Made by a program: the position numbers and the translations under genes. This document shows positions 1 to 8,719 of a stretch of DNA of 64,000 nucleotides, piece by piece. The stretch comes from Streptomyces sp. ICBB 8177. Its GTDB lineage: Bacteria > Actinomycetota > Actinomycetes > Streptomycetales > Streptomycetaceae. The notes below the pieces were generated by a model. The model searched no databases and was not told where the DNA came from. It worked only from the letters and a program-made list of their open reading frames with translations. The stretch is taken from NCBI RefSeq assembly GCF_003144095.1, contig NZ_NSKH01000023.1, positions 1,180,865-1,244,864 on the forward strand. The letters run 5' to 3'. How positions within the stretch are numbered: position 1 is the first letter of the stretch; each line of letters begins with the position of its first letter.

Positions 1-346
1 CCACCGCGAGTGGCAGGTCGTGCCCGACGTGGGCGTTGATCCCGGCCAGCGCGAACTGCGTCGGACGGACCTCGCGGTGGTGGCGCAGCCGGAACAGCGG
101 GCGCCAGCAGTCGGGCGGACGGCCGCCGGCCGCGTCCGCGTCGACGGCCAGCAGATACCGCGCCGCGAACCGGGCGCCCAACTCGGCGGTGTGGCCCGGG
201 TGCGGGAAGAAGCCGCTTCCCAGGCGCGCGTTCAGCTCGCGCGTCACCGACAGGTAGACCGCGTTGAACACCGCGACCCCGTCGTGCGGGGGCAGCGCGG
301 CCGACAGCGCGGTCATCCGCGCCACCACGGCGTCCACGGAAGGCAT
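1..346 (-). CDS. DUF5995 family protein (3' part lies outside the window)
   Basis: The N-terminal ~115 residues of a protein that resembles the DUF5995 family; its reading frame runs off the left edge. Recognisable stretches are the start MPSVDAVVARM, then HDGVAVFNAVYL, FFPHPGHTAELGARFA and QFALAGINAHVGHDLPLAV, which match the family's conserved opening and its internal His-rich motif (NAHxxHDLPLAV). No molecular function is established for the family; the conserved His and Asp residues only hint at an enzyme. The ATG at 346 was chosen because the family alignment starts there; the ribosome binding site is weak. The permease at 440-1831 lies upstream on the same strand, 93 nt away, so co-transcription is possible but not shown. 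Confidence 0.72.
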   Translation of the reverse strand, partial: MPSVDAVVARMTALSAALPPHDGVAVFNAVYLSVTRELNARLGSGFFPHPGHTAELGARFAARYLLAVDADAAGGRPPDCWRPLFRLRHHREVRPTQFALAGINAHVGHDLPLAV

Positions 347-439
347 GGCGCAAGCCTGGCAGCGCCCGGGCGCCCCGCCACGACGGCACGACGCCGCGTC
401 CCCACAACGAGCGATCCCCGCCGGGTCCGGCGCGAGCCG

Positions 440-1831
440 TCAGTCCTGCGCCCGGCCCTCGTCGTAACCGGACGTGCCCTCGTCCAGCAGCGGTTCACCG
501 GGGGGCCGCTTCATGTGGGCGGGGGCCAGGGCGCGCAGGCCGTGGTAGCCGACGAGGACCACGATCGTGCCCAGCGCGATCCCGCTCAGCTCGAAGTTGC
601 CGCTGATGTGCAGGCTCACCCCGCCGATGCCGATGATGACGCCCGCCGCGACCGGCACCAGGTGCAGCGGATTGCGCAGGTCCACCCGGTTGTGCGTCCA
701 GATCTGGGCGCCCAGCAGGCCGATCATGCCGTAGAGGATCACCGTGATGCCGCCGAGCACCCCGCCGGGGATCGCCGCGACGATCGCGCCGAACTTCGGG
801 CACAGGCCGAACAGCAGGGCGAAGCACGCCGCCGCCCAGTAGGCGGCCGTGGAATAGACGCGGGTCGCCGCCATCACCCCGATGTTCTCGGAGTACGTGG
901 TGGTCGCGGGGCCCCCGAACGAGGTGGAGAGCACCGTCGCCGCGCCGTCCGCCGCGATCGCCGTGCCCAGGCTGTCGTCCAGCGGGTCGCCGGTCATCTC
1001 GCCGACCGCCTTGACGTGACCCGCGTTCTCCGCGACGAGCGCGATCACCACCGGCAGCGCCACCAGCACCGCCGACCAGTGGAAGGCGGGACCGTGCAGC
1101 GGCGGCAGCCCGACCCAGTGCGCCCTGCCCACGCCCGACAGGTCCAGGCGCCAGTGCGACGTGACGTGGCCCGAGCCGTCCACCGAGTGGATGCGGCCGA
1201 AGACGCGGTCGAAGACCCAGGAGACCGCGTAGCCGAAGACCAGCCCGAGGAAGATCGCGATGCGCGACCAGAAGCCGCGCAGCCCGATGATGGCCAGCGC
1301 GGTCACCAGCATCGTCAGCAGCGCCGTCCACTGGTCCTGCGGCCAGTACGTGGTCGCCGTCACCGGTGCCAGGTTGAAGCCGATCAGCATGACCACCGCG
1401 CCGGTGACCACCGGCGGCATCACCGCGTGGATGACCCGGGCCCCGAACCTGCGCACCGCGAGCCCCACCGCGAACAGCACCGCGCCGACCACCAGGATCG
1501 CGCCGGTCACCGCGGGCGTGCCGCCGCCCTGGGCGCGGATGACCGCCGCCACCCCCACGAACGACAGGCTGGAGCCGAGGTAGCTGGGCACCCGCCCGCG
1601 CGTCGCCAGCAGGAAGATCATCGTCGCGATGCCCGACATCATGATCGCGAGGTTCGGGTTGAGCCCCATCAGGACGGGCGCCACGAAGGACGCCCCGAAC
1701 ATCGCCACCACGTGCTGGGCGCCCAGCCCCGCCGTGCGCGGCCAGCTCAGCCGCTCGTCGGGTCTGACGACCGCGCCGGGGGCGGGGGTGCGCCCGTCGC
1801 CGTGCAGGGTCCAGCGCACGCCCAGGCCCAT
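440..1831 (-). CDS. Uracil/xanthine permease, NCS2 family
   Basis: A 463-aa integral membrane protein of the nucleobase:cation symporter-2 family (UraA/PbuX-like), expected to import uracil or xanthine with protons across the cytoplasmic membrane. About 12-14 hydrophobic segments are visible. Family signatures include QHVVAMFGASFVAPVL near the N-terminus, AENAGHVKAVGEMTG (the conserved Glu/His region of helix 8), TSFGGPATTTYSENIGVMAATRV (the NCS2 signature around helix 10) and PGGVLGGITVILYG. The ATG at 1831 is preceded by GGAG eight bases upstream, which sets the start. The bound nucleobase cannot be assigned from sequence; the SENIGV form is common in UraA-like uracil carriers. It is transcribed divergently from the FMN-riboswitch-controlled rib operon. 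Confidence 0.9.
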   Translation of the reverse strand: MGLGVRWTLHGDGRTPAPGAVVRPDERLSWPRTAGLGAQHVVAMFGASFVAPVLMGLNPNLAIMMSGIATMIFLLATRGRVPSYLGSSLSFVGVAAVIRAQGGGTPAVTGAILVVGAVLFAVGLAVRRFGARVIHAVMPPVVTGAVVMLIGFNLAPVTATTYWPQDQWTALLTMLVTALAIIGLRGFWSRIAIFLGLVFGYAVSWVFDRVFGRIHSVDGSGHVTSHWRLDLSGVGRAHWVGLPPLHGPAFHWSAVLVALPVVIALVAENAGHVKAVGEMTGDPLDDSLGTAIAADGAATVLSTSFGGPATTTYSENIGVMAATRVYSTAAYWAAACFALLFGLCPKFGAIVAAIPGGVLGGITVILYGMIGLLGAQIWTHNRVDLRNPLHLVPVAAGVIIGIGGVSLHISGNFELSGIALGTIVVLVGYHGLRALAPAHMKRPPGEPLLDEGTSGYDEGRAQD

Positions 1832-2120
1832 TCGCTGTGCTCCGTGTCCTTCAGTCGATCGGTCTCGGGTGGCCTTCCCGCGGGACGATCCGTCTGTTCG
1901 CGGGATGAACCGCCCGACATCGTAGTTCGGTGTCCTGCGGCGGCCGTCCACCGGCCCGTGCCTCGCGGGACCGGCGCGCCGCGCTGGAGCCCGGCCGGGG
2001 CGCGCCCGGACAACCGGTGAAACATCCCGACTTGTCGTGCTCATGTGACCCAGGCCACAAGGACCCGGCCGCATGCGCCGAGCCGTCCGTGGCAGACTGA
2101 AGACGTACCAGTGACGTTTG

Positions 2121-2247
2121 GCGCACTCCGGGGTCGGTGAAAGTCCGAACCGGCGGTTACAGTCCGCGACCCGTCCGCTGCCAGCGGCCGGTTGACCAGG
2201 TGAAATTCCTGGACCGACGGTTAAAGTCCGGATGGGAGGCAGTGCGC
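2121..2247 (+). promoter_or_regulatory. FMN riboswitch (RFN element) of the rib operon
   Basis: The P1 stem is a perfect GCGCACT (2121-2127) paired with AGTGCGC (2241-2247). Between them are conserved RFN blocks: GGTGAAAGTCCGAACCGGCGG, ACAGTCCGCGACCCG, the TTGACCAGGTGAAATTCCTGG arm, and CCGACGGTTAAAGTCCGGATGGGAG. The element lies in the leader of ribD, about 157 nt before its GTG, so FMN should repress the downstream biosynthesis and transport genes. The 157-nt expression platform contains a small ACGG/CCGT hairpin near 2310 but no clear terminator with a U-tract; translational control is equally possible. Confidence 0.96.
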
Positions 2248-2404
2248 GGCGGGACCTCACGGGTACGCCGCCCCGAGCGGTCGCCGCAGTCGGCTCCACG
2301 CCGTGTGCGACGGTCCTCGGCCGTCCCGGCGTTCCCCGTGCGAAGCGTCCCGTGGCAGTCCCATATCGCCCCGGAGTCCGTGCCCGAAGAGGCAGGAGGA
2401 CCCG

Positions 2405-3505
2405 GTGGCCACCCCCGAGGAAACCGACGCGATGCGGCGCGCGATCGCGCTCGCCGCCCGCGGCCTCGGCTCCACCAGCCCCAACCCGGTCGTCGGCTGC
2501 GTCGTCCTCGACGCGGCGGGCCGCCTCGCGGGCGAGGGATGGCACCGCAGGGCCGGCGGCCCGCACGCCGAGGTCCACGCGCTGCGCGAGGCGGGCGAGC
2601 GGGCCCGCGGCGGCACCGCCGTCGTCACCCTGGAGCCCTGCAACCACACCGGCCGCACCGGGCCCTGCGCCCAGGCGCTCATCGCCGCCGGCATCGCCCG
2701 CGTCGTGCACGCCGTCAGCGACCCCGACCCCTGCGCCGCGGGCGGCGCCACCACCCTGCGCGCCGCCGGGATCGACACCGAGAGCGGACTGCTGGAGGCC
2801 GAGGCCGCGCGCGGCAACGAGGCATGGCTGACCGCCATCCGCCTCGGCCGACCCTTCGTCCACTGGAAGTACGCCGCGACGCTCGACGGCCGGGTCGCCG
2901 CCGCCGACGGCACCAGCCGCTGGATCACCTCCGGCCCGGCCCGCGCCGACGTCCACCGGCTGCGCGCCGAGTCCGACGCCGTGCTCGTCGGCTCCGGCAC
3001 CCTGCGCGCCGACGACCCGCACCTCGCCGTACGCGGCCTGGACGGCGACGTCACCCAGCCGCTGCGCGTCGTCCTCGACACCCACGCCACCGTCGCCCCC
3101 ACCGCCCGCGTGCTCGACGACGCCGCGCCCACCCTGGTCGCGGTGGCGGACGACGCCGGCGCGAACCACCTGGAGGGGCGGGCCGAGGTCGTACGGCTGC
3201 CGAGGGCGGCGAGCGGACGCGGGCTGGACGTGCCCGCGCTGCTGGCCGCGCTGTACGAACGCGGCGTGCGCTCCGTCCTGCTGGAAGGCGGCCCCACTCT
3301 GGCCGGCGCCTTCGTCGCGGCGGACGCCGTCGACAAGGTCACCGGATATCTCGCCCCCGCCCTGCTCGGCGCCGGACCCGCGGTCCTCGCCGACGCCGGA
3401 ATCACCACCATCGCGCGGGCGTTGCGGCTCGACGTGGCGGAGACCGCCACGCTCGGCCCCGACCTGCGCGTCACCGCGTATCCCCGCCGCACTGAGGAGA
3501 ACTGA
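2405..3505 (+). CDS. ribD: Bifunctional riboflavin deaminase/reductase RibD
   Basis: A 366-aa two-domain enzyme for steps two and three of riboflavin synthesis: deamination of the pyrimidinone phosphate made from GTP, then NADPH-dependent reduction of the ribose. The N-terminal deaminase (about residues 5-145) has the zinc motif H54-A-E56 and C79-x8-C88 (PCNHTGRTGPC). The C-terminal RibD_C reductase domain (about 150-365) starts at FVHWKYAATLDGRVAA and contains SDAVLVGSGTLRADDP and the LLEGGPTLAG motif. The GTG at 2405 was chosen over ATGs at 2303 and 2432 because AGGAGG lies at 2394-2399 with 5-nt spacing. It is the first gene after the FMN riboswitch and abuts ribE directly (TGA at 3503-3505, GTG at 3506). 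Confidence 0.96.
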   Translation: MATPEETDAMRRAIALAARGLGSTSPNPVVGCVVLDAAGRLAGEGWHRRAGGPHAEVHALREAGERARGGTAVVTLEPCNHTGRTGPCAQALIAAGIARVVHAVSDPDPCAAGGATTLRAAGIDTESGLLEAEAARGNEAWLTAIRLGRPFVHWKYAATLDGRVAAADGTSRWITSGPARADVHRLRAESDAVLVGSGTLRADDPHLAVRGLDGDVTQPLRVVLDTHATVAPTARVLDDAAPTLVAVADDAGANHLEGRAEVVRLPRAASGRGLDVPALLAALYERGVRSVLLEGGPTLAGAFVAADAVDKVTGYLAPALLGAGPAVLADAGITTIARALRLDVAETATLGPDLRVTAYPRRTEEN

Positions 3506-4150
3506 GTGTTCACCGGAATCGTCGAAGAGCTGGGTGAGGTCACCGCCGTCGAGAACCTCGGCGACTCCTGCCGGTTCACCCTGCGCGGCCCGCTGGTGAC
3601 CGAGGACGCCGAGCACGGCGACTCGATCGCCGTCAACGGGGTCTGCCTGACCGTGGTCGACACCGCCGACGGTGCTTTCACCGCCGACGTGATGGCCGAG
3701 ACCCTCAAGCGCTCCAGCCTCGGCGCGCTCCAGGTCGGCACCCGCGTCAACCTGGAGCGGCCGATGGCGCTCGGCGGCAGGCTCGGCGGCCACCTCGTCC
3801 AGGGCCACGTGGACGGCACCGGCACCGTGCTGGAGCGCGTCCCCGGCGAGCACTGGGAGATCGTCAAGGTCGGCCTGCCGAAGCAGCTTTCGCGGTACGT
3901 GGTCGAGAAGGGCTCCATCACGGTCGACGGCATCAGCCTCACCGTCGTGGACGCCGGTGACGACTTCTTCACCGTCAGCCTCATCCCCACCACCCTCGCG
4001 CTCACCACCCTCGGCATCAAGCAGCCCGGCGACCCGGTCAACCTGGAGGTCGACGTGCTCGCCAAGTACGTCGAGCGGCTGCTCGGGGACCGCGCGCCCG
4101 GCGCCGGAGCGTCCGCCGCGGGGCCGCTCGGGACGGAGGCCGGGCGGTGA
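3506..4150 (+). CDS. ribE: Riboflavin synthase (alpha-type)
   Basis: A 214-aa riboflavin synthase catalysing dismutation of two 6,7-dimethyl-8-ribityllumazine molecules to riboflavin. The two homologous lumazine-binding barrels are visible: [12 protein letters not shown] opens barrel 1, with [12 protein letters not shown] as its motif; barrel 2 begins near [13 protein letters not shown] and carries [12 protein letters not shown]. The last ~20 residues are an Ala/Gly/Pro tail beyond the usual family length of about 200. GTG start with GAGGAGAA just upstream; the gene overlaps ribM by 4 nt (GTGA), consistent with coupled translation. In Streptomyces literature this gene is also called ribB. Confidence 0.96.
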   Translation: MFTGIVEELGEVTAVENLGDSCRFTLRGPLVTEDAEHGDSIAVNGVCLTVVDTADGAFTADVMAETLKRSSLGALQVGTRVNLERPMALGGRLGGHLVQGHVDGTGTVLERVPGEHWEIVKVGLPKQLSRYVVEKGSITVDGISLTVVDAGDDFFTVSLIPTTLALTTLGIKQPGDPVNLEVDVLAKYVERLLGDRAPGAGASAAGPLGTEAGR

Positions 4151-4800
4151 GCTCTCTCGCCTCGCTCAACAGCGTCGCGTTCTCCGTCTTCGGCGAACAC
4201 GTCAAATGGGCCGACATGACCGGCAACCTGCTGGGTCTGGCCGGGCTCGCGCTCGGCTGGCGCCGCGCGCTGTCGGCCTGGCCGGTCCAACTGCTGTCCG
4301 GCGCCGTGCTGGTGGTCGCCTACTGGTCGGCTCACCTGACCGGCGGCGTCGGCAAGCAACTGCTTGTCGTGGTGGTCGCCGCCTGGGGCTGGATCCGGTG
4401 GCACCGCGGCCGGCGCGAGTCGGGACAGGTCGAGGTGCGCTTCGCCACCTGGCGCGAACGCGGCGGGCTGGTCGGCGGCACCGCGGTCGGCACCCTCGCG
4501 GTCGTCGGCCTGTTCACGCTCTTCCCCTCGCTGTCGTGGAATCCCTGGCCGGACGCGTACATCTTCGTCGGCACGCTCGCCGCGATGGTCGCCATGGCCC
4601 GCGGCTGGGTCGAGTTCTGGTTCGCCTGGCTCGCCGTCGACCTGGTCGGCGTACCGCTCGCCTGGGACAGCGACCTGAAGTTCTCCGCCCTGGTCTACGT
4701 CATCTACTTCGTCCTGGTCCTGCTCGGCCTGCGTGCCTGGTGGCTGCGGACCCGAACCTCCCGCCCCGACGCGGGAGCCCTGGAAGGAGCGCCGGCATGA
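4147..4800 (+). CDS. ribM: PnuC-family riboflavin transporter RibM
   Basis: A 217-aa polytopic membrane protein of the PnuC (nicotinamide mononucleotide/vitamin transporter) fold with about 6-7 hydrophobic segments. Motifs include [35 protein letters not shown] (PnuC-type WGW) and [25 protein letters not shown]. In Streptomyces and Corynebacterium a PnuC-like gene in exactly this place between riboflavin synthase and ribBA encodes the riboflavin (and roseoflavin) carrier RibM, so position plus family supports flavin uptake by facilitated diffusion rather than nicotinamide riboside uptake. It overlaps ribE (GTGA) and ribBA (ATGA), and is therefore under the FMN riboswitch. Confidence 0.88.
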   Translation: MSSLASLNSVAFSVFGEHVKWADMTGNLLGLAGLALGWRRALSAWPVQLLSGAVLVVAYWSAHLTGGVGKQLLVVVVAAWGWIRWHRGRRESGQVEVRFATWRERGGLVGGTAVGTLAVVGLFTLFPSLSWNPWPDAYIFVGTLAAMVAMARGWVEFWFAWLAVDLVGVPLAWDSDLKFSALVYVIYFVLVLLGLRAWWLRTRTSRPDAGALEGAPA

Positions 4801-6095
4801 CGACCGCGCCGACCTGGTACGACCCCGAGGACCCGCGAGGCGAGGGCACCCCGCTGCTCGACTCCGTGCAGCAGGCCGTCGCCGACATCGCCGCCGGACG
4901 TCCGGTCGTCGTGGTGGACGACGAGAACCGGGAGAACGAGGGCGACCTGATCTTCGCCGCCGAACTCGCCACCCCCGAACTGGTCGCCTTCATGATGACC
5001 GAGTGCCGCGGCCTGATCTGCGCCCCGATGGAGGCCGACGCGCTGGAGCGGCTGGAGTTGCCGCAGATGGTCGCCCGCAACACCGAGTCGATGACCACCG
5101 CCTTCACCGTCAGTGTCGACGCCGCCCCCGCGCGCGGCACCAGCACCGGCATCTCCGCCGCCGACCGCGCGCTCACCCTGCGGATGCTCGCCGACCCGGG
5201 CAGCGCCCCCGGCGACTTCGTGCGCCCCGGCCACGTCTTCCCGCTGCGCGCCCGCCCCGGTGGCGTCCTCACCCGCAACGGGCACACCGAGGCCGGCGTC
5301 GACCTCGCCCGGCTCGCCGGACTGCGCCCGGCCGCCGCGATCTGCGAGATCGCCAACGAGGACGGCACCATGGCGCGGCTGCCCGAACTCGTCCCGTTCG
5401 CCCGCAAGCACGGACTGACGATCATCTCCATCGAGGACCTGATCGCCTACCGCGAGACCAGCGAGCCGACGGTGCGCCGCGAGGCCGTCACCCGGCTGCC
5501 CACCGCCTTCGGCGACTTCCGCGCCTACGGCTACCGCAGCACGGTGGACGGCGTCGAGCACATCGCGCTCGCCACCGGGGACATCGGCGACGGCGAGGAC
5601 GTGCTGGTGCGGGTGCACTCCGAATGCCTGACCGGCGACGTCTTCGGCTCGCTGCGCTGCGACTGCGGTCCGCAGTTGCAGGCGTCGCTGGAACGCGTGG
5701 CCGCCGAGGGGCGCGGCGTGGTGATCTACCTGCGCGGGCACGAGGGCCGCGGCATCGGCCTGCTGCACAAGCTGCGCGCCTACGAACTCCAGGAGCGCGG
5801 ACGCGACACGCTCGACGCCAACCTGGAACTCGGCCTGCCCGCCGACTCGCGCGACTACGGCGCGGGGGCGCGCATCCTCGCCGACCTCGGGGTGCGCTCC
5901 GTGCGGCTGATGACCAACAACCCCGACAAGGTGGACGCCCTGGTCCGGCACGGCCTGCGGGTGCACGGGCGCGAGCCGATGCCGGTCCAGGCCGGCGAGC
6001 ACAACCTGCGTTACCTGCGCACCAAGCGGGACCGCATGGGCCACGACCTGCCCTGGCTGGACGGCGGCCCCACGGGGGCCTGCGGCAACCAGTGA
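4797..6095 (+). CDS. ribBA: Bifunctional DHBP synthase / GTP cyclohydrolase II RibBA
   Basis: A 432-aa fusion supplying both riboflavin precursors. Residues ~15-230 are 3,4-dihydroxy-2-butanone-4-phosphate synthase, with the acidic motif [16 protein letters not shown], the [15 protein letters not shown] loop and [16 protein letters not shown]. Residues ~235-425 are GTP cyclohydrolase [19 protein letters not shown] gives the three zinc cysteines C277, C288 and C290, followed by [11 protein letters not shown] and LMTNNPDKV. Both catalytic sets look intact, so both activities are expected. The ATG overlaps the ribM stop (ATGA). A 79-nt gap separates it from ribH. Confidence 0.96.
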   Translation: MTTAPTWYDPEDPRGEGTPLLDSVQQAVADIAAGRPVVVVDDENRENEGDLIFAAELATPELVAFMMTECRGLICAPMEADALERLELPQMVARNTESMTTAFTVSVDAAPARGTSTGISAADRALTLRMLADPGSAPGDFVRPGHVFPLRARPGGVLTRNGHTEAGVDLARLAGLRPAAAICEIANEDGTMARLPELVPFARKHGLTIISIEDLIAYRETSEPTVRREAVTRLPTAFGDFRAYGYRSTVDGVEHIALATGDIGDGEDVLVRVHSECLTGDVFGSLRCDCGPQLQASLERVAAEGRGVVIYLRGHEGRGIGLLHKLRAYELQERGRDTLDANLELGLPADSRDYGAGARILADLGVRSVRLMTNNPDKVDALVRHGLRVHGREPMPVQAGEHNLRYLRTKRDRMGHDLPWLDGGPTGACGNQ

Positions 6096-6174
6096 CCGGT
6101 ACGACAGACTGCACCGACCACCACCTGTACCAACGCGAAGCACCGACGACAGCACACAAGCACCGAGGAGAGAT

Positions 6175-6660
6175 GTGAGCGGTAAGGGCGCCCCCGAGTT
6201 GACCGTGAAGAGCTGCAGTGACCTGCGGGTCGCGGTGATCGCCGCGCAGTGGCACCAGCAGGTCATGGACGGCCTGGTCGACGGCGCGCTGCGGGCGCTG
6301 CGCGAACTGGGCATCGACGAGCCGACCCTGCTGCGGGTGCCGGGCAGCTTCGAACTGCCCGTCGTCGCCAAGGCGCTGGCCTCCCGGGGCTACGAGGCCA
6401 TCGTCGCCCTGGGCGTCGTCATCCGCGGCGGCACCCCGCACTTCGACTACGTCTGCCAGGGCGTGACCGCGGGCCTCACCCAGGTCTCGGTGGACACCGG
6501 GGTGCCCGTCGGCTTCGGCGTGCTGACCTGCGACACCGAGGCGCAGGCGCTGGAGCGCGCCGGGCTGCCCGGCTCGTCGGAGGACAAGGGCCACGAGGCG
6601 GTCACCGCGGCGCTCGCCACGGCGGCGATCCTGCGGTCCGTCTCCGAGCCCTGGCGCTGA
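6175..6660 (+). CDS. ribH: 6,7-dimethyl-8-ribityllumazine synthase
   Basis: A 161-aa lumazine synthase that condenses the RibD product with DHBP; the family assembles into pentamers or icosahedral capsids. Motifs: [38 protein letters not shown] (substrate loop), [20 protein letters not shown] (catalytic His region) and [20 protein letters not shown]. The GTG at 6175 was chosen because GAGGAG sits at 6165-6170 and the ATG two bases upstream is followed immediately by a stop. It is the last rib gene; hisE follows 34 nt later. Confidence 0.96.
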   Translation: MSGKGAPELTVKSCSDLRVAVIAAQWHQQVMDGLVDGALRALRELGIDEPTLLRVPGSFELPVVAKALASRGYEAIVALGVVIRGGTPHFDYVCQGVTAGLTQVSVDTGVPVGFGVLTCDTEAQALERAGLPGSSEDKGHEAVTAALATAAILRSVSEPWR

Positions 6661-6694
6661 GCGCGGCGGTCCGAGCACGTAGAGTAGGACCACC

Positions 6695-6967
6695 ATGGCG
6701 AACAAGACATTCGAGCAGCTCTTCGCCGAGCTGAAGGACAAGGCCGCCTCGGGCGACCCCGCCACCTCCCGCACCGCGGAGCTGGTGGGCAAGGGCGTCC
6801 ATGCCATCGGCAAGAAGGTGGTCGAGGAGGCCGCCGAGGTGTGGATGGCCGCCGAGTACGAGGGCGCCGACGCCACCGCCGAGGAGATCTCCCAACTCCT
6901 GTACCACGTTCAGGTGATGATGGTCGCCCGGGGAATCTCCCTCGACGACGTATACGCTCACCTGTGA
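6695..6967 (+). CDS. hisE: Phosphoribosyl-ATP pyrophosphohydrolase HisE
   Basis: A 90-aa enzyme of histidine biosynthesis that removes pyrophosphate from phosphoribosyl-ATP. The all-alpha MazG-like fold is represented by [46 protein letters not shown] (EExxE metal motif) and [27 protein letters not shown] at about 6680 resembles an actinobacterial -10 box, so the his pair may have its own promoter between ribH and hisE in addition to any read-through. Paired with hisG 57 nt downstream, the usual actinobacterial arrangement apart from the main his operon. Confidence 0.96.
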   Translation: MANKTFEQLFAELKDKAASGDPATSRTAELVGKGVHAIGKKVVEEAAEVWMAAEYEGADATAEEISQLLYHVQVMMVARGISLDDVYAHL

Positions 6968-7024
6968 CCATCCGTAGTGCGTCCGCACGTTCCGTGATCA
7001 ACGAGTCGTAAAGGAAACCGCTCC

Positions 7025-7873
7025 ATGCTGCGCATCGCCGTCCCCAACAAGGGTTCACTGTCCGAGCCTGCGTCGGCGATGCTGCATGAGGCCGGCTACC
7101 GGCAGCGCAAGGACCGCCGGGAACTGGTCCTGGTCGACGCCGACAACCAGGTGGAGTTCTTCTTCCTGCGCCCCAGGGACATCGCCGTCTACGTCGGCTC
7201 CGGCCGCCTCGACATCGGCATCACCGGCCGCGACCTGCTGCTGGACTCCGGGGCGCAGGCGGAGGAGATCCTCCAACTGGGCTTCGCCGCCTCCACGTTC
7301 CGCTACGCCACCCGGCCCGGCACGGCCACCGGCGTCAAGGAGTTCGGCGGCATGACGATCGCCACCTCCTTCGCCGGACTCGTGGAGAAGCACCTCGCCG
7401 ACAACGGGGTGGACGCCTCCGTGGTCCACCTCGACGGCGCTGTCGAGACCGCGATCCAGCTCGGCGTCGCCGAGGTCATCGCGGACGTCGTGGAGACCGG
7501 CACCACCCTGCGCAACGCGGGCCTGGAGATCATCGGCGAACCGATCCTGGAGTCCGAGGCGGTCGTCATCCGCCGCGTCGGCGCGCCGCAGGACGAGCCC
7601 AAGGTCCAGCAGTTCCTGCGCCGCATGCAGGGCGTCCTGGTCGCCCGGCGCTACGTGATGATGGACTACGACATCCGCGCCGAGAAGGTCGAGACGGCCG
7701 TGGCGCTCACCCCGGGCCTGGAGTCGCCCACCATCTCCCCGCTGCACCACGAGGGCTGGGTGGCCGTGCGCTCCATGGTCCCGGCCCGCGAGGCCCAGCG
7801 GATCATGGACGACCTCTACGAGCTGGGCGCCCGCGCCATCCTGACCACCGGCATCCACGCCTGCCGCCTGTGA
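7025..7873 (+). CDS. hisG: ATP phosphoribosyltransferase HisG (long form)
   Basis: A 282-aa enzyme catalysing the first, feedback-controlled step of histidine synthesis (ATP + PRPP). It opens with MLRIAVPNKGSLSEPA; the PRPP-binding region is VIADVVETGTTLRNAGL, and DIGITGRDLLLDSG is the conserved substrate strand. Residues ~210-282 form the PII-like C-terminal regulatory domain (YDIRAEKVETAVALTPGLESPTI, ending TTGIHACRL) that binds histidine in the long, hexameric form and makes a HisZ partner unnecessary. AAGGAA precedes the ATG by about 7 nt. Confidence 0.97.
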   Translation: MLRIAVPNKGSLSEPASAMLHEAGYRQRKDRRELVLVDADNQVEFFFLRPRDIAVYVGSGRLDIGITGRDLLLDSGAQAEEILQLGFAASTFRYATRPGTATGVKEFGGMTIATSFAGLVEKHLADNGVDASVVHLDGAVETAIQLGVAEVIADVVETGTTLRNAGLEIIGEPILESEAVVIRRVGAPQDEPKVQQFLRRMQGVLVARRYVMMDYDIRAEKVETAVALTPGLESPTISPLHHEGWVAVRSMVPAREAQRIMDDLYELGARAILTTGIHACRL

Positions 7874-7964
7874 CCGCGGGCGGCCCCGGCACGACGCCCG
7901 GGCTGCCACCGGGCCGCGCCCGCCCCGTTCCACCCGCCCCCCGAACTCCTGCGAAGCGCCCACC

Positions 7965-8465
7965 ATGACCTCCGCCGCGTCCCGTACCGGGAAGACCGCC
8001 GACATGCCCGCACCCGACGAACCGACCGGACTGCCGGTCACCTTCCGCCCGGTGCGCACCCGGGTGGTGCTGCTCACGGTGGGCAGCGTCATGCTGGTCA
8101 CCTTCGCCACCGTGGCCCTGGCCATGCCCGCGCCCTGGGCCGCGGCGGACCGGGCCACCATGATCGGCACCGGGCTGATCATCTTCGCCGTACTGGCGCT
8201 GCTCAGCCGTCCGAAAGTGGTCGCCACCCAGGAAGGCCTCACGGTGGTCAACCTCACCACCGTGCGCCGACTGGCGTGGGCCGAGGTGCTGCGCGTCAAC
8301 CTGCGGGCCGGCGATCCGTGGGTCTACCTCGACCTCGCCGACGGCACCAGCCTGGCGGTGATGGGCATCCAGCCCGGCATCGCCCGGCAGCGGGCGGTCA
8401 CCGACGCGCGCAGGCTGCGCGAACTCGCCGACGCGCTGGGCACCGGTCCTGCGGACGCCGTGTAA
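7965..8465 (+). CDS. PH-domain membrane protein
   Basis: A 166-aa protein with two predicted membrane helices (about residues 35-55 and 65-80) followed by a small bacterial PH-like domain (SRPKVVATQEGLTVVNLTTVRRLAWAEVLRVNLRAGDPWVYLDLADG). Such proteins are common next to hisG in Streptomyces; their role is not known. The PH-like part should face the cytoplasm because charged residues flank the second helix. The start at 7965 has no strong ribosome binding site; the next candidate Met is 13 codons downstream. The gene lies 91 nt after hisG on the same strand and may be co-transcribed. Confidence 0.75.
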   Translation: MTSAASRTGKTADMPAPDEPTGLPVTFRPVRTRVVLLTVGSVMLVTFATVALAMPAPWAAADRATMIGTGLIIFAVLALLSRPKVVATQEGLTVVNLTTVRRLAWAEVLRVNLRAGDPWVYLDLADGTSLAVMGIQPGIARQRAVTDARRLRELADALGTGPADAV

Positions 8466-8719
8466 GCGGTCCACTACCGCCGGTGGAACCCGGCGCGGCG
8501 ACGGCCCGTCGTGACTCCCGCCGCGGGGCGTGGCTTGACTACTCTGGAAGGGCGAGGCGCCGGTGCGCCCGCCCCCGCTGTGTACGAGCCGCGCCGCCGC
8601 GCGCGGCTCGCGGGGAACCGGAACGATCCGAGGAGTGACACTTTTCCGGCGATGGACGAATCGTCCTGTAGTACCTGCGCCGCCCCTGACCGAAGCGCCC
8701 GGCGCGCGGTGGTGGCGGC

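Noticed and set aside
20..2020. Plus-strand frame of 666 codons at the left edge
   Set aside because: Antisense to the NCS2 permease, which has family signatures and a ribosome binding site.
2303..2404. Upstream ATG start for ribD at 2303
   Set aside because: The segment 2303-2404 would add 34 residues unlike any RibD and lies in the riboswitch expression platform; AGGAGG marks GTG 2405.
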